Part shown: positions 46,661 to 54,772 of the stretch, piece after piece
Layout: each line of letters starts with the position of its first letter
Position numbering within the stretch: position 1 is the stretch's first letter
Source of the DNA: Hyphomonadaceae bacterium
GTDB lineage: Bacteria > Pseudomonadota > Alphaproteobacteria > Caulobacterales > Aquidulcibacteraceae
NCBI GenBank assembly: GCA_019636095.1
Contig: JAHBYF010000009.1
Coordinates: forward strand, 86,106-150,105
Length of the DNA: 64,000 bases
Reading direction: 5' to 3'
The notes under the pieces: generated by a model
What the model was told of the DNA's origin: nothing
The model's database searches: none
Seen by the model: only the letters and a program-made list of their open reading frames with translations
Made by a program: the position numbers and the translations under genes

Positions 46661-48766
46661 ATGCTGACTTGGGCGATCGCCGCGGCGCTATCGTGCACGC
46701 CGCCGCAAATAGAGCCGGCGGCGACGGTGGGCGTCGCTGAGCTGATCTCCATGCGCGACATTTCGGGTTTGAGTCTGTCCCCAGACGAAACTCGCGCGGT
46801 CTTTCAGGTTCAGCAAGCCGATGTCGAACGCGACGACTATCGCTCCGCGTGGTGCTTGGTCGACTTCGCCACTGGCAACATTCGCGAACTTAGTGACGGC
46901 GGAACCATCGCGATGCCAGTTCTGGCCGGGCTCGGGCGGCGAACCGGCATGTGGATGACGCTGCAGCCGCGTTGGACTTCTGACGGACGCGCCGTCGCCA
47001 TGCTGGTGCGCCGCGATGGGCGCACCGCGTTGCAGACCTGCGAATTGCGGCGGATGCGCTGTCGACTGTTTATGACGAGCGGCGACGTTGAAGACTTGGT
47101 GTGGAGCGGCGATGGCCGGGGCATCCTCTTCACCAGCACACCGTCAGACGCAGAGCGAGCAGCCGCACGCTCTGACGAAGGCGACCTCGGGTATCGCTTC
47201 GACGACCGGTTCGATGTGTTTCACGCTCTCTTTCCGCTCCGCGGTTTCGAGACGAACCGCGACGTGCGTTACATCGACGTGTCTGCGGGACGCGAACGCA
47301 GCGCACACGCGCAAGAGATTGAACGCTTTCAAACTTACAGACGCAGTCCCATTTCAACTACAATGGGCGCGGGGCGGAGCGCCACATTGTTCGCATCCGC
47401 GCCCGTAACCCGGCCTGCCTTCTTGTCAGGGCGCGATGTGCGCGACTTTATCAGGCTTGAAAACGACTGGGCCGCGTGGACAGAACCATCTTTCCCAGAT
47501 GCGGCAGGTAGCGCACCACCGCTCACGCTTTTTGCCTCGCATGAAAGTCGTGATGTGCGGTGCGGCGCGCCGGAATGCGAAGGCTACATTGTGGAGCTTG
47601 CCGCGCGTAACGAGACGAGCGTCCTCTTTATCCGGCGCGAAGGCTGGGGGCTCAGCCGCCACGGTCTCTATATTTGGGATATCGACACGAACACCGTTCG
47701 TTCGCTGCTGGTGACAGATGACGTCATTCGCGTGTGCGCGCCAAGGCGCACGGATGCGATTTGTCTTCACGAGGGGCCGACGCGCCCGCGGCGGATCGTA
47801 TCCATCGAATACGACAGCGGCGCCGTGCGTACGCTTGTCGACGCCAATCCGGCTTTGCCCGAAGCCGCCTTCGCACCGGCGCAAAAGCTCGAATGGCGCA
47901 GCCCCCAGGGCGATGAACTGTTCGGCTACTACCTTACGCCGCCCGATGTACGAGGGCCTCACCCCCTCATAATTGTGCAATATCGCGCGAGCGGCTTTCT
48001 GCGCGGGGGCGTCGGGGACGAATACCCCATCCAAGGTTTTGTGCGCGCCGGCTTTGCCGTTCTGGCGCTTGAGCGACCCGACCCAATTGCCTTGCGCGCC
48101 GTCGTTCGAGATGGAGATGAGATCGACCGGCGGGAATGGGAAGGACTTTCAGAACGGCGCCGGACGTTGGCGGCGCTCACGTCGGGCATCGATCGTATCG
48201 TCGAGATGGGAATCGCCGATCGCGCGCGCGTGGGCGTGACAGGTTTGAGCGACGGCGCCGAGACCGCTGTCTTTGGTCTTATCCATTGCGCCTGCATTGC
48301 CGCGGCGGCCATCAGCAGCGGCGTACACGACCCGATGTCGTATTACTTGACCTCTGACCGCCAGCGTGAGGCCATGCGCCTATATGGGCGCGGGCCTGAC
48401 GATATTCAGTTCTGGGACGAGTTATCACTGTCTCGAAACGCGGACCGCGTAGCCGCGCCTATCCTGGCCCAAGTCGCCGATCGCGAAGCTCTCTTCATGC
48501 TCCAGGCGCAACGCACGTTCTTCGACCTCGGCAAACCATTCGACCTCTTTGTGTTTCCTGATGAGTACCATGTAAAATGGCGGCCTCGACATCGGCTCGC
48601 CATATACCAAAGGAGCCTCAGATGGTTCGAGTTTTGGCTGATGCAGCGCGAGAACGAGGGGCCGGCGTTTGGTGGTGAGTACGCGCGCTGGCGCGCCTGG
48701 AGTGCGCTCCTAGCCCAGAGCGACGCCTCGCGGGAGATTGCGCAGCCAGGCCTCAACACTCAATAA
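46661..48766 (+). CDS. Atxe2-type lasso peptide isopeptidase (S9 family)
   Basis: 701 aa. N-terminal exported segment, a beta-propeller domain, then a prolyl-oligopeptidase-like hydrolase domain. Nucleophile elbow TGLSDGAET (Ser about 530) matches the form found in lasso isopeptidases; the catalytic His is likely in DEYHVKW (about 637). Such enzymes cut the macrolactam isopeptide bond and linearise the imported lasso peptide. It starts two bases after the receptor stop. Its last 57 nt overlap the 3' end of the convergent cyclase gene. Confidence 0.88.
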   Translation: MLTWAIAAALSCTPPQIEPAATVGVAELISMRDISGLSLSPDETRAVFQVQQADVERDDYRSAWCLVDFATGNIRELSDGGTIAMPVLAGLGRRTGMWMTLQPRWTSDGRAVAMLVRRDGRTALQTCELRRMRCRLFMTSGDVEDLVWSGDGRGILFTSTPSDAERAAARSDEGDLGYRFDDRFDVFHALFPLRGFETNRDVRYIDVSAGRERSAHAQEIERFQTYRRSPISTTMGAGRSATLFASAPVTRPAFLSGRDVRDFIRLENDWAAWTEPSFPDAAGSAPPLTLFASHESRDVRCGAPECEGYIVELAARNETSVLFIRREGWGLSRHGLYIWDIDTNTVRSLLVTDDVIRVCAPRRTDAICLHEGPTRPRRIVSIEYDSGAVRTLVDANPALPEAAFAPAQKLEWRSPQGDELFGYYLTPPDVRGPHPLIIVQYRASGFLRGGVGDEYPIQGFVRAGFAVLALERPDPIALRAVVRDGDEIDRREWEGLSERRRTLAALTSGIDRIVEMGIADRARVGVTGLSDGAETAVFGLIHCACIAAAAISSGVHDPMSYYLTSDRQREAMRLYGRGPDDIQFWDELSLSRNADRVAAPILAQVADREALFMLQAQRTFFDLGKPFDLFVFPDEYHVKWRPRHRLAIYQRSLRWFEFWLMQRENEGPAFGGEYARWRAWSALLAQSDASREIAQPGLNTQ

Positions 48767-50458
48767 GCCGACGATCCGAGGCAAATTTTCTGAGATGCGC
48801 AACACGCTGGCTTCGCCCAACATGACAGACAATACGTCGGGCAAGACAAGTCCGTGCCCTATCAGCGCGCCTTCCAGAAGATACCTGCGCAGAAACGGAA
48901 GCTGCCGCAGCAGAATCTGGGCGAGATAGGCGCTGGTCTGCCCTTTTGAGCGGCGCTGCAGGACCGCTGGCGCGATGCGCCCGCCAAACGCATCTCGCGC
49001 CAGGCCGCGGTCTCTCCCGCCGGGTGACAGCACAAAGGTCGGAAGGCTGAGACACGTTTCAAGAACCGGTTGGGCGACGAGCGGGTAGATATAATCGGCG
49101 TGCGAACGCCAATCGAAATAGTTGAGGCGATCCTCTATCAGCGCGAGATGCAGACGTTTGCCTGGGAGGAGACCTTCGGGCGCTTCCTCGGCCACCGGCA
49201 AAAGGCCAATTGCCTTCGACGTGAGGTACGTCGGATGAGTGCTCGGCGCCGCTGCATCGCGGCTCAGCGCCTGACGCCAAGCGCTAAAGGCGCTTCCCCA
49301 AAATGGCGCGCCGGTCTCTGCTGCGTGCGACCAGCAGCGTCGCCAAAACCCAGGGCCCGGTCCGCGGGCAATCAAGCGATCGGCCAGCACGTCATTTCGC
49401 AATGTGCGGAAAAACACGTTGTCCCCGCCTCGGCCTGAAAAGAACGCCGTAACACCGTGTTGAGCGGCAAAGGCAGCTTCGATCTCATCGGTCTCACCAT
49501 CAGCCAACCATAAAGGCGGATTGAGCGCCGGCTTCAGCTGGACCGCGGCTTCAAGATTCACGCGCGAAGGATCACGCTGGGCCTCACAAAGAGATGCGCC
49601 CGCGAACTCCGCCGCCGCGCGCGCGTAAGCGCGCTCATCTCCTTCAAGATTGGAGGTCGCGAAATTTATAGCGCGCACCCGCGATGGGTCAGGCATGCAA
49701 GCAAGCACGATGCTTGAATCCAGCCCACCTGAAAGCCGAAGACCGAACCGGGGAAAGCAATCCGCCCAGGCGCCACATGCCATCGCCACGACGCCCGCAA
49801 GCGTAGCTTTGGCCGCCTGCTGCTCGATCGGCGCTCTCGCGAACGCTTCAGGGCGCCAAACCTGCTCGATGGACAGCCGTGATTGGCCGACACGAGCAAC
49901 CGCGCCAGGCTTCAGTTCTGATACGCCCTCCAGGCCCGTCTTGGTCGTGATGTGGCGGTTGTTCGCCAATCTCAGAGCTACATAGCCCCAGTCGATCGCG
50001 GTCGGTCCCAGTCCAAGGGCATCAATGTCTTCACTGTGGGATAAAAAGATGAAGGCGTTGCCGCGCCTCGCAACGAAGCATGGCAGCGCGCCAGACGGGT
50101 CGCGAGCAATGAAGACACATGCGTTGGGGACGTCACGAATGAAGCAAACGTATCGGCCCCAAACCCGAGTAAACGCCGAGGCGCCTCGACTCTCGATGAA
50201 GGGCGCCTCCTGGAATTGCTCCGACCGAGCGCGAGACCGGCCCGCGAATACAGTCCCCACAAAGCTCACGTGAGCGCCAACGTGCAAGCCGTCCTCTGCG
50301 CTGGAACGATGCGGCGCTTCCAATACCAGGAGTCCGGGCGCATCGACACGATGCACCCAGGCTGAATGCGCCGGCGTCATAGCAGCAAGGACATCAGCGG
50401 CGTCCTGGGATGCGACTTCGGACTGATAGCTCCAAACGAGCGCTATGAAACGGTTCAT
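48710..50458 (-). CDS. Lasso macrolactam synthetase (asparagine-synthetase-like, C protein)
   Basis: 582 aa. An N-terminal class II glutaminase-like domain (without a nucleophile Cys at position 2) precedes the ATP-pyrophosphatase domain with LSGGLDSSIVL at 242-252 and GVTAFFSGRGGDNVF. It adenylates the Asp/Glu side chain of the core peptide and closes the ring on the N-terminal Gly. It follows the B gene by 2 nt. The 3' end overlaps the isopeptidase gene antisense by 57 nt. Confidence 0.92.
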   Translation of the reverse strand: MNRFIALVWSYQSEVASQDAADVLAAMTPAHSAWVHRVDAPGLLVLEAPHRSSAEDGLHVGAHVSFVGTVFAGRSRARSEQFQEAPFIESRGASAFTRVWGRYVCFIRDVPNACVFIARDPSGALPCFVARRGNAFIFLSHSEDIDALGLGPTAIDWGYVALRLANNRHITTKTGLEGVSELKPGAVARVGQSRLSIEQVWRPEAFARAPIEQQAAKATLAGVVAMACGAWADCFPRFGLRLSGGLDSSIVLACMPDPSRVRAINFATSNLEGDERAYARAAAEFAGASLCEAQRDPSRVNLEAAVQLKPALNPPLWLADGETDEIEAAFAAQHGVTAFFSGRGGDNVFFRTLRNDVLADRLIARGPGPGFWRRCWSHAAETGAPFWGSAFSAWRQALSRDAAAPSTHPTYLTSKAIGLLPVAEEAPEGLLPGKRLHLALIEDRLNYFDWRSHADYIYPLVAQPVLETCLSLPTFVLSPGGRDRGLARDAFGGRIAPAVLQRRSKGQTSAYLAQILLRQLPFLRRYLLEGALIGHGLVLPDVLSVMLGEASVLRISENLPRIVGLLSVEAWLRNLPRGVALG

Positions 50459-50460
50459 GC

Positions 50461-51105
50461 CTAGACGACCATGATTGGCGTATAACCGCGTGCGTGATCG
50501 GCGCTGTCATTCAGCACCTGCTGGCCCAGCTGCGCCCAGCAATGAGCGGCAAACGGCGCGCCCTTCACCGCGAAGACCCAGTCGACCGCTGCCCCGCGCG
50601 GACCCAGAAATAGAAGCAGCGCAAGCGTCTCGCGAAGGCACGCGTCACGCGCCGTCCCCAACGGACGGCTCGCAGAAAAGGCGGCCGCCATGCGGACGAT
50701 CGCTTCCTCAGATCGCTCGTGATTTTTTCGTCGCGCCCGCCGCTCGGAGACTATTGAACTGATATGGCTCCCGCGGAGCAGCTTCGACGCACGCATGCGG
50801 CACAACGCTGCGCGCGCTATGGTGAAAATCTGAGGACGACCAGCGGACACCTCGTGTGATGGTGTTGGGGCTTTCGCTAACGCAAGCGGACGCCCGGCGC
50901 CGTTCGAGAGCACGCGCGCCGCGCGGAGGCTTTGCACGACCTCCTCTGACAGCGGCGCGCGGCGCCTTAACTCATCGGCAAGGCGCAAGGACATTGCGCG
51001 GCTTAGTGCGCAGTAGCGATCGGCCTGGAGATCGAGGAAAACAATTGTCTCGTCGGCGAACGCCATGAACACATCAGCGCGCAATTGTAGTGTGGATCCG
51101 CTCAC
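50461..51105 (-). CDS. Lasso RRE/leader peptidase fusion (B protein)
   Basis: 214 aa from a GTG four bases after the A2 stop. Residues 1-75 resemble the PqqD-like RiPP recognition element (FADETIVFLDLQADRYCALS) that binds the leader. The C-terminal transglutaminase-like protease has the triad Cys156 (RDACLRETLALL), His188 (FAAHCWAQLG) and Asp200 (VLND). It removes the leader before ring closure. Fusion of RRE and peptidase is the usual proteobacterial form. Confidence 0.9.
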   Translation of the reverse strand: MSGSTLQLRADVFMAFADETIVFLDLQADRYCALSRAMSLRLADELRRRAPLSEEVVQSLRAARVLSNGAGRPLALAKAPTPSHEVSAGRPQIFTIARAALCRMRASKLLRGSHISSIVSERRARRKNHERSEEAIVRMAAAFSASRPLGTARDACLRETLALLLFLGPRGAAVDWVFAVKGAPFAAHCWAQLGQQVLNDSADHARGYTPIMVV

Positions 51106-51109
51106 CGGT

Positions 51110-51205
51110 TCACATCAGCGGGTCGCGGTCCTCCATGAGATGATCTACCCCGCCTTGGGTCTCGACCGACACCGCGCCCAGTTCGATTACTTCTTGAGCC
51201 GACAT
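51110..51205 (-). CDS. Lasso peptide precursor A2
   Basis: 31 aa, too short for routine gene finding. ATG with GGAG six bases upstream. Leader of 17 residues includes VIELGAVSVETQ with the required Thr at -2. Predicted core GGVDHLMEDRDPLM (14 residues): Gly1 could link to Glu8 or Asp9. Core and leader match the A1 precursor, and it lies directly before the B gene. Tail after the ring would be only five or six residues. Confidence 0.88.
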   Translation of the reverse strand: MSAQEVIELGAVSVETQGGVDHLMEDRDPLM

Positions 51206-51240
51206 GTTTCACTCCGTCTGCTTTTCGTCTGATAGAGCCA

Positions 51241-51265
51241 GCGCGCGGGAACACGTCCCGCGCGC
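51241..51265 (-). other. Intercistronic stem-loop between lasso precursor genes
   Basis: GCGCGCGGGA and TCCCGCGCGC form a perfect 10-bp stem around a 5-nt loop, 13 nt after the A1 stop. No T-run follows in the transcribed direction, so it is not a classical terminator. It may protect the upstream A1 message from 3' decay or attenuate read-through, setting more precursor than enzyme. Confidence 0.75.
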
Positions 51266-51278
51266 CTCCTCGTGCCGC

Positions 51279-51389
51279 TTAGAACAGCGGCTCACGGTCT
51301 TCGATTTCGGTGTCCACGCCACCGTGCGTTTGCTCGGAGACGGCGCCCAGTTCGATCGGGTCTTGTTCGAACGTGTTTTCGTCACGCAT
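51279..51389 (-). CDS. Lasso peptide precursor A1
   Basis: 36 aa. ATG preceded by AAGGAG at 8 nt. Leader of 22 residues contains PIELGAVSEQTH with Thr at -2. Predicted core GGVDTEIEDREPLF (14 residues), ring acceptor Glu8 or Asp9. Compared with A2, positions 1-4, 8-10, 12 and 13 are identical. First of the A1-A2-B-C minus-strand operon. The upstream gap of 111 nt after the GntR stop should contain its promoter. Confidence 0.9.
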   Translation of the reverse strand: MRDENTFEQDPIELGAVSEQTHGGVDTEIEDREPLF

Positions 51390-51500
51390 TGTCAAAGCTC
51401 CTTTGAAGGACCGAGGCTCGGCCCAGGAGCGATGCTGCGTCTACCGGCGTCGATAAGAGAGTTTATAAACGTGAATATTTTGCGGGGTTTTAGCAGCGCG

Positions 51501-52121
51501 TCAGGCGCCGTTCGACGGCAGCCCTAACAACGCCGCGCAGTCACGGATCGCCTTTGCGGCCGCCACGCGTTTATCATGGTAAAGCCGGAGTGCGATCTTC
51601 AAGCGGCTGACGTCGCCCTTATCTATCGCTTCATCTAAGGGAGTAAGTTCTTCCTCAACATCAGCCCAAAGTTCGCGCTCCGCCACGCGCGCCATGTGCA
51701 ACCTGTCATCGGCGTTGCGAGCTGACGCCACCAGTTCGCCGTGGGTACCACTTTGCAATGCCGTCAACAGCGCAGCCGTACGGTCCGGATAGTCGCGGGC
51801 AACGACATTTAGGGGCGGGCTCAATGAGCTTACGCTGTTCAGTGCAAGCTCTGCCAGCTCACCCCGCCATCGATAGAGATCGCGCAATCCGCTTTCGCTC
51901 CACATCGCCACGCTGAACCCGTGCGAAGGCCGAAAGCCCACAAGCCGCTCGGCCGTGAGGCGCAGCAGTGCTTCCCGCACGGGCGTTGTCGAAACGGCCA
52001 GGTCCGTAGCAATCGCGGTTGCGTCAAGACGCTGACGCAGCCGAAAGCGCCCGGCCATCAGCCTTGCCTTGATCTCCTGGTAAGCCCGCTCCGATGTTGG
52101 CGTCTCAGGCGTCCTCGCCAT
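51501..52121 (-). CDS. GntR-family regulator
   Basis: 206 aa. N-terminal winged helix: ERAYQEIKARLMAGRFRLRQ, ATAIATDLAVSTTPVREALL, RLTAERLVGFRPSHGFSVA. The C-terminal part is helical and FadR/FCD-like but shows no clear metal-binding histidines. It overlaps the PhyH gene by 17 nt upstream and lies 111 nt before the lasso precursors, so it is placed to regulate them. The ligand is unknown. Confidence 0.85.
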   Translation of the reverse strand: MARTPETPTSERAYQEIKARLMAGRFRLRQRLDATAIATDLAVSTTPVREALLRLTAERLVGFRPSHGFSVAMWSESGLRDLYRWRGELAELALNSVSSLSPPLNVVARDYPDRTAALLTALQSGTHGELVASARNADDRLHMARVAERELWADVEEELTPLDEAIDKGDVSRLKIALRLYHDKRVAAAKAIRDCAALLGLPSNGA

Positions 52122-53004
52122 AATGAGCCTTTAGTTGACGAGCGATATCCGGCGTCAGCGCGTCAATGTGCGGTCCAGGCAGGCACTGCCCGTCCTCAAG
52201 CGCGCAGATCGGATCGCGCCCCTCCCAGCCGCCCAGGTTGGGGCGATGCATCTGATAGCCGATGAGCCGCTGCAGGGGTTCTGGGAAAGACCGCGCGACC
52301 GCGGGCGGGTAAGCCAAGAATTGGTTTTCGTACTGCCTCAGCCAACCCAAACAATAGGAGACAATGATGCCGTCGCGCGGCGCGCTTGACCGGTTCTCGC
52401 CGGCGCCGTGCGTCAGCGCGCCGAGGAAGACCAGCGCATCACCGGGCTGCATCTCCGCGGGGATCGACCGCGCTGGATCAATGCTGCGATCGAGCGCGTC
52501 CGTGTGACTGCCTGGCCACAGGCGCGTCGCGCCATTCTCTTCGGTGAAAGCAGTCAACGGCCACATCACATTGATGAGCCAGGGGCGAAGCTTCGGTTCC
52601 TGGGGCCACATCTCTTCATCGCGGTGCGGCGCCTGAGCTCGCTCTTGTGGGTGCACGCGAATGGCTTGCGTCAGATTGAGCTGGATGCAATCACACGACG
52701 GCTGCAGCGCCGCGCGCGTGATCGCGAGCACAGTTGGATGGAGAACAAGGTCTTGTGTTGAAGGCGCCTTGTTGAGGAGACCTCCGACCCGCGTTGTCTT
52801 CCATCCGTAAAAATCGCCGACGCACTTCGGCGTGGCGGCCAAATGCGGCGCGACCTCGGCGCAAATCAAACGCGATTTCAGATGACTGATCGCTTCTGGC
52901 AAGATGACATAACCGTCCCTCATTAAGTCCTCAAACGCCGGCGTGAAGCGAGCCTCTGAATGAAGCGCCGGTTGAATAGACATGCGCGGGGTGGCGACTT
53001 GCAT
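52105..53004 (-). CDS. Phytanoyl-CoA dioxygenase (PhyH)-family oxygenase
   Basis: 299 aa. Fe(II)/2-oxoglutarate enzyme: HRDE (His and Asp iron ligands) near 130, distal His in LTHGAGENRSS and a following Arg for 2-oxoglutarate. N-terminal FEDLMRDGYVILPEAI is typical of the family. The start has AAGGAGG five bases upstream. Gene order luxI-phyH-gntR-lasso on one strand suggests oxidation of a signal or of the lasso peptide, but nothing in the sequence identifies the substrate. Confidence 0.85.
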   Translation of the reverse strand: MQVATPRMSIQPALHSEARFTPAFEDLMRDGYVILPEAISHLKSRLICAEVAPHLAATPKCVGDFYGWKTTRVGGLLNKAPSTQDLVLHPTVLAITRAALQPSCDCIQLNLTQAIRVHPQERAQAPHRDEEMWPQEPKLRPWLINVMWPLTAFTEENGATRLWPGSHTDALDRSIDPARSIPAEMQPGDALVFLGALTHGAGENRSSAPRDGIIVSYCLGWLRQYENQFLAYPPAVARSFPEPLQRLIGYQMHRPNLGGWEGRDPICALEDGQCLPGPHIDALTPDIARQLKAHYGEDA

Positions 53005-53042
53005 GACGGCCTCCTTAACGTGTTGAGTTGTTTCGCGCGCGC

Positions 53043-53669
53043 TCAGGCGGCACGCGCCAGCCCGGCATCAGCGAAGCGCGTAACAGGGCCGGTTAGCCGC
53101 GCCTGTTGGCGTACGGCGGCAAGGCCGTCGCTGGTGACGTCGGCCAGCATGGCAATGAGGCGCTCCCGCCCCATCCTCTGCTTTGGACCCAAAGCACAGA
53201 CGTTCCAGCCCGCTTGGGCTGCAAGCGGCGCCAGCGCGGCGCCGGCCACGAAACTCACCTTCTCGATGCCGAAGAGGATCGAAGTCTCCAGGATGCCCGC
53301 GATCATCCGCGCCAGCAGTTCGCGGCGCGGCGCGCCTTTCGCAATGGTTGGCGCGGGGCAAAATCGGGATGCCTCCCAAACGCGCGCCGACCGCGGCGGT
53401 CCATCGTCGCAGAGCTTGGCGAACACTTCGCTCATAAGATGTGGCGAGAGCGTTGGCAGTAGCCGCGCCGATTGCTGCACGTCGCCGTTTGCATCCACAT
53501 CAATCAGATACATTGCTTCCTCGCTATCGAACTCGTCGATCTCAAGGCCCATGCTTTCGCTCAGCCGCCAATGCATGCGGTCGATAAAGACCTGCTTGCG
53601 CTGCCGATGCATCTCCATCAGCGCGTGATGAAAGAGACGGCGATTGTCGCGCGTGATGATCTGGATCAT
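53043..53669 (-). CDS. LuxI-family acyl-homoserine lactone synthase
   Basis: 208 aa from ATG 53669. The conserved LuxI residues fall on their usual positions: Arg24, Phe28, Trp34, Asp45, Asp48 (HRQRKQVFIDRMHWRL then EIDEFDSE), followed by the VWEASRFCP block. It makes an N-acyl-homoserine lactone from SAM and an acyl donor. An 18-bp tra-box-like palindrome lies 61 bp upstream at 53730-53747. It is flanked by luxR upstream and the PhyH gene downstream (38 nt). Confidence 0.9.
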   Translation of the reverse strand: MIQIITRDNRRLFHHALMEMHRQRKQVFIDRMHWRLSESMGLEIDEFDSEEAMYLIDVDANGDVQQSARLLPTLSPHLMSEVFAKLCDDGPPRSARVWEASRFCPAPTIAKGAPRRELLARMIAGILETSILFGIEKVSFVAGAALAPLAAQAGWNVCALGPKQRMGRERLIAMLADVTSDGLAAVRQQARLTGPVTRFADAGLARAA

Positions 53670-53729
53670 GAGCCTAAAGTCCTCCGCACCGAACCCCGTG
53701 AGATTGAGTGCAGACGCGTGCGCTCTGCT

Positions 53730-53747
53730 ATGGGCCGATCGGCCCAT
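53730..53747 (-). promoter_or_regulatory. lux/tra-box-like palindrome upstream of luxI
   Basis: ATGGGCCGATCGGCCCAT, a perfect 18-bp palindrome. The Agrobacterium TraR tra box is ATGTGCAGATCTGCACAT, also 18 bp; 14 of 18 positions agree. It sits between the luxR stop (53783) and luxI ATG (53669), where a LuxR activator site is expected. Confidence 0.75.
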
Positions 53748-53782
53748 TGACGCGCTTTGCACCAGAAGGAGGTGTGGAGAAG

Positions 53783-54517
53783 TCAGTCCGCCAGATCGGA
53801 CAGGGTCAGTGTACCATCGAGATAAGCGAACATGATCGCTTGGATGCGGGAGCTCACCCCATAGCGCGCCCGCGCATGCTCAATTGTATGTTTGGCAGTT
53901 GCGGTCTTGATGCCAAGAATGTCCGCGATCAACGGATCGCTCTTGCCGCGGGCTGCGAGCGCCAAGCACTCCTTCTGACGCTTCGTCAACACGACCGGCT
54001 TTCGCGTCTCACCCGTCGCGCGCAGCCGCGCTTCCTCGTGGGCGTGAAACGCCATCAACTGTAAGTCAGGGACGATGAGAGGATCGATGCCGTCAGGACC
54101 AGGCACAAGCGAACACGACGCCGGCAGCGCCCCGGGCGAATGAATGGGAATAGTCAGTCCCTTCCTCAAGCCGCATTCAGCGGCTTCGTTCAAAATCCGG
54201 CGCTGGTCGCGCGCCAGATCGTATTGAACTACGAACTCTTCCCACCAGAACGGCAGCAGTGCGTTGTGCGCGCCGAAGAAGATTGGATCACGGTTGGCGT
54301 ACTTCTTATCGGAAAACCAGACCAGCCAAGGGTGGGGATAGTTAACGATGGCGACGGCGCCCGTCGGGGGCTTCAGTGGATCGACATGTGAGGCGCAAGC
54401 AACATATCTGATCCCGCACGCCTCCATCTCCGCAAAAAGAAAACGCGCGATATCCTCTGCCGACGCCGCCGCCCGGCACTTTTGCACAAAGTCCAACGTG
54501 GCCTCACGCCGGCCCAT
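53783..54517 (-). CDS. LuxR-family quorum-sensing regulator
   Basis: 244 aa. The N-terminal autoinducer-binding domain keeps the key aromatic and acidic residues (NYPHPWLVWFSDKKYANRDP: Trp, Tyr, Asp-Pro; then PFWWEEF). The C-terminal LuxR HTH is LTKRQKECLALAARGKSDPL, IADILGIKTATAKHTIEHAR. It should bind the lactone made by LuxI and activate from the box at 53730. It is co-directional with luxI and the lasso genes. Confidence 0.9.
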   Translation of the reverse strand: MGRREATLDFVQKCRAAASAEDIARFLFAEMEACGIRYVACASHVDPLKPPTGAVAIVNYPHPWLVWFSDKKYANRDPIFFGAHNALLPFWWEEFVVQYDLARDQRRILNEAAECGLRKGLTIPIHSPGALPASCSLVPGPDGIDPLIVPDLQLMAFHAHEEARLRATGETRKPVVLTKRQKECLALAARGKSDPLIADILGIKTATAKHTIEHARARYGVSSRIQAIMFAYLDGTLTLSDLAD

Positions 54518-54772
54518 CGATACATCTACTCCGCCCTGCGCGCTCAGGTTGAACCTTAAGCGCGCCCTTTTTCAAGTGAATTGCAAGTTTATAAGCATTG
54601 CACGTCGCCCATTCTCGTAGCGCGCGACGTGGGCACCGGCCCCATCCCGGGAGGCGAGTCCCCCTGTTTGCCTGAACCTCATCGCACCTTGTCTGCCCGT
54701 TTCAGGTGATCGCGCTCGTGACTAAGTGGAATGGTTTGGCGTCCCGCGCCACCGCGCGTCAAAAACATCTAA

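Noticed and set aside
54582..54602. TGCAA, 11 bases, TTGCA dyad upstream of luxR
   Set aside because: Short arms in an AT-rich leader and unlike the tra-box-type palindrome at 53730; likely chance.
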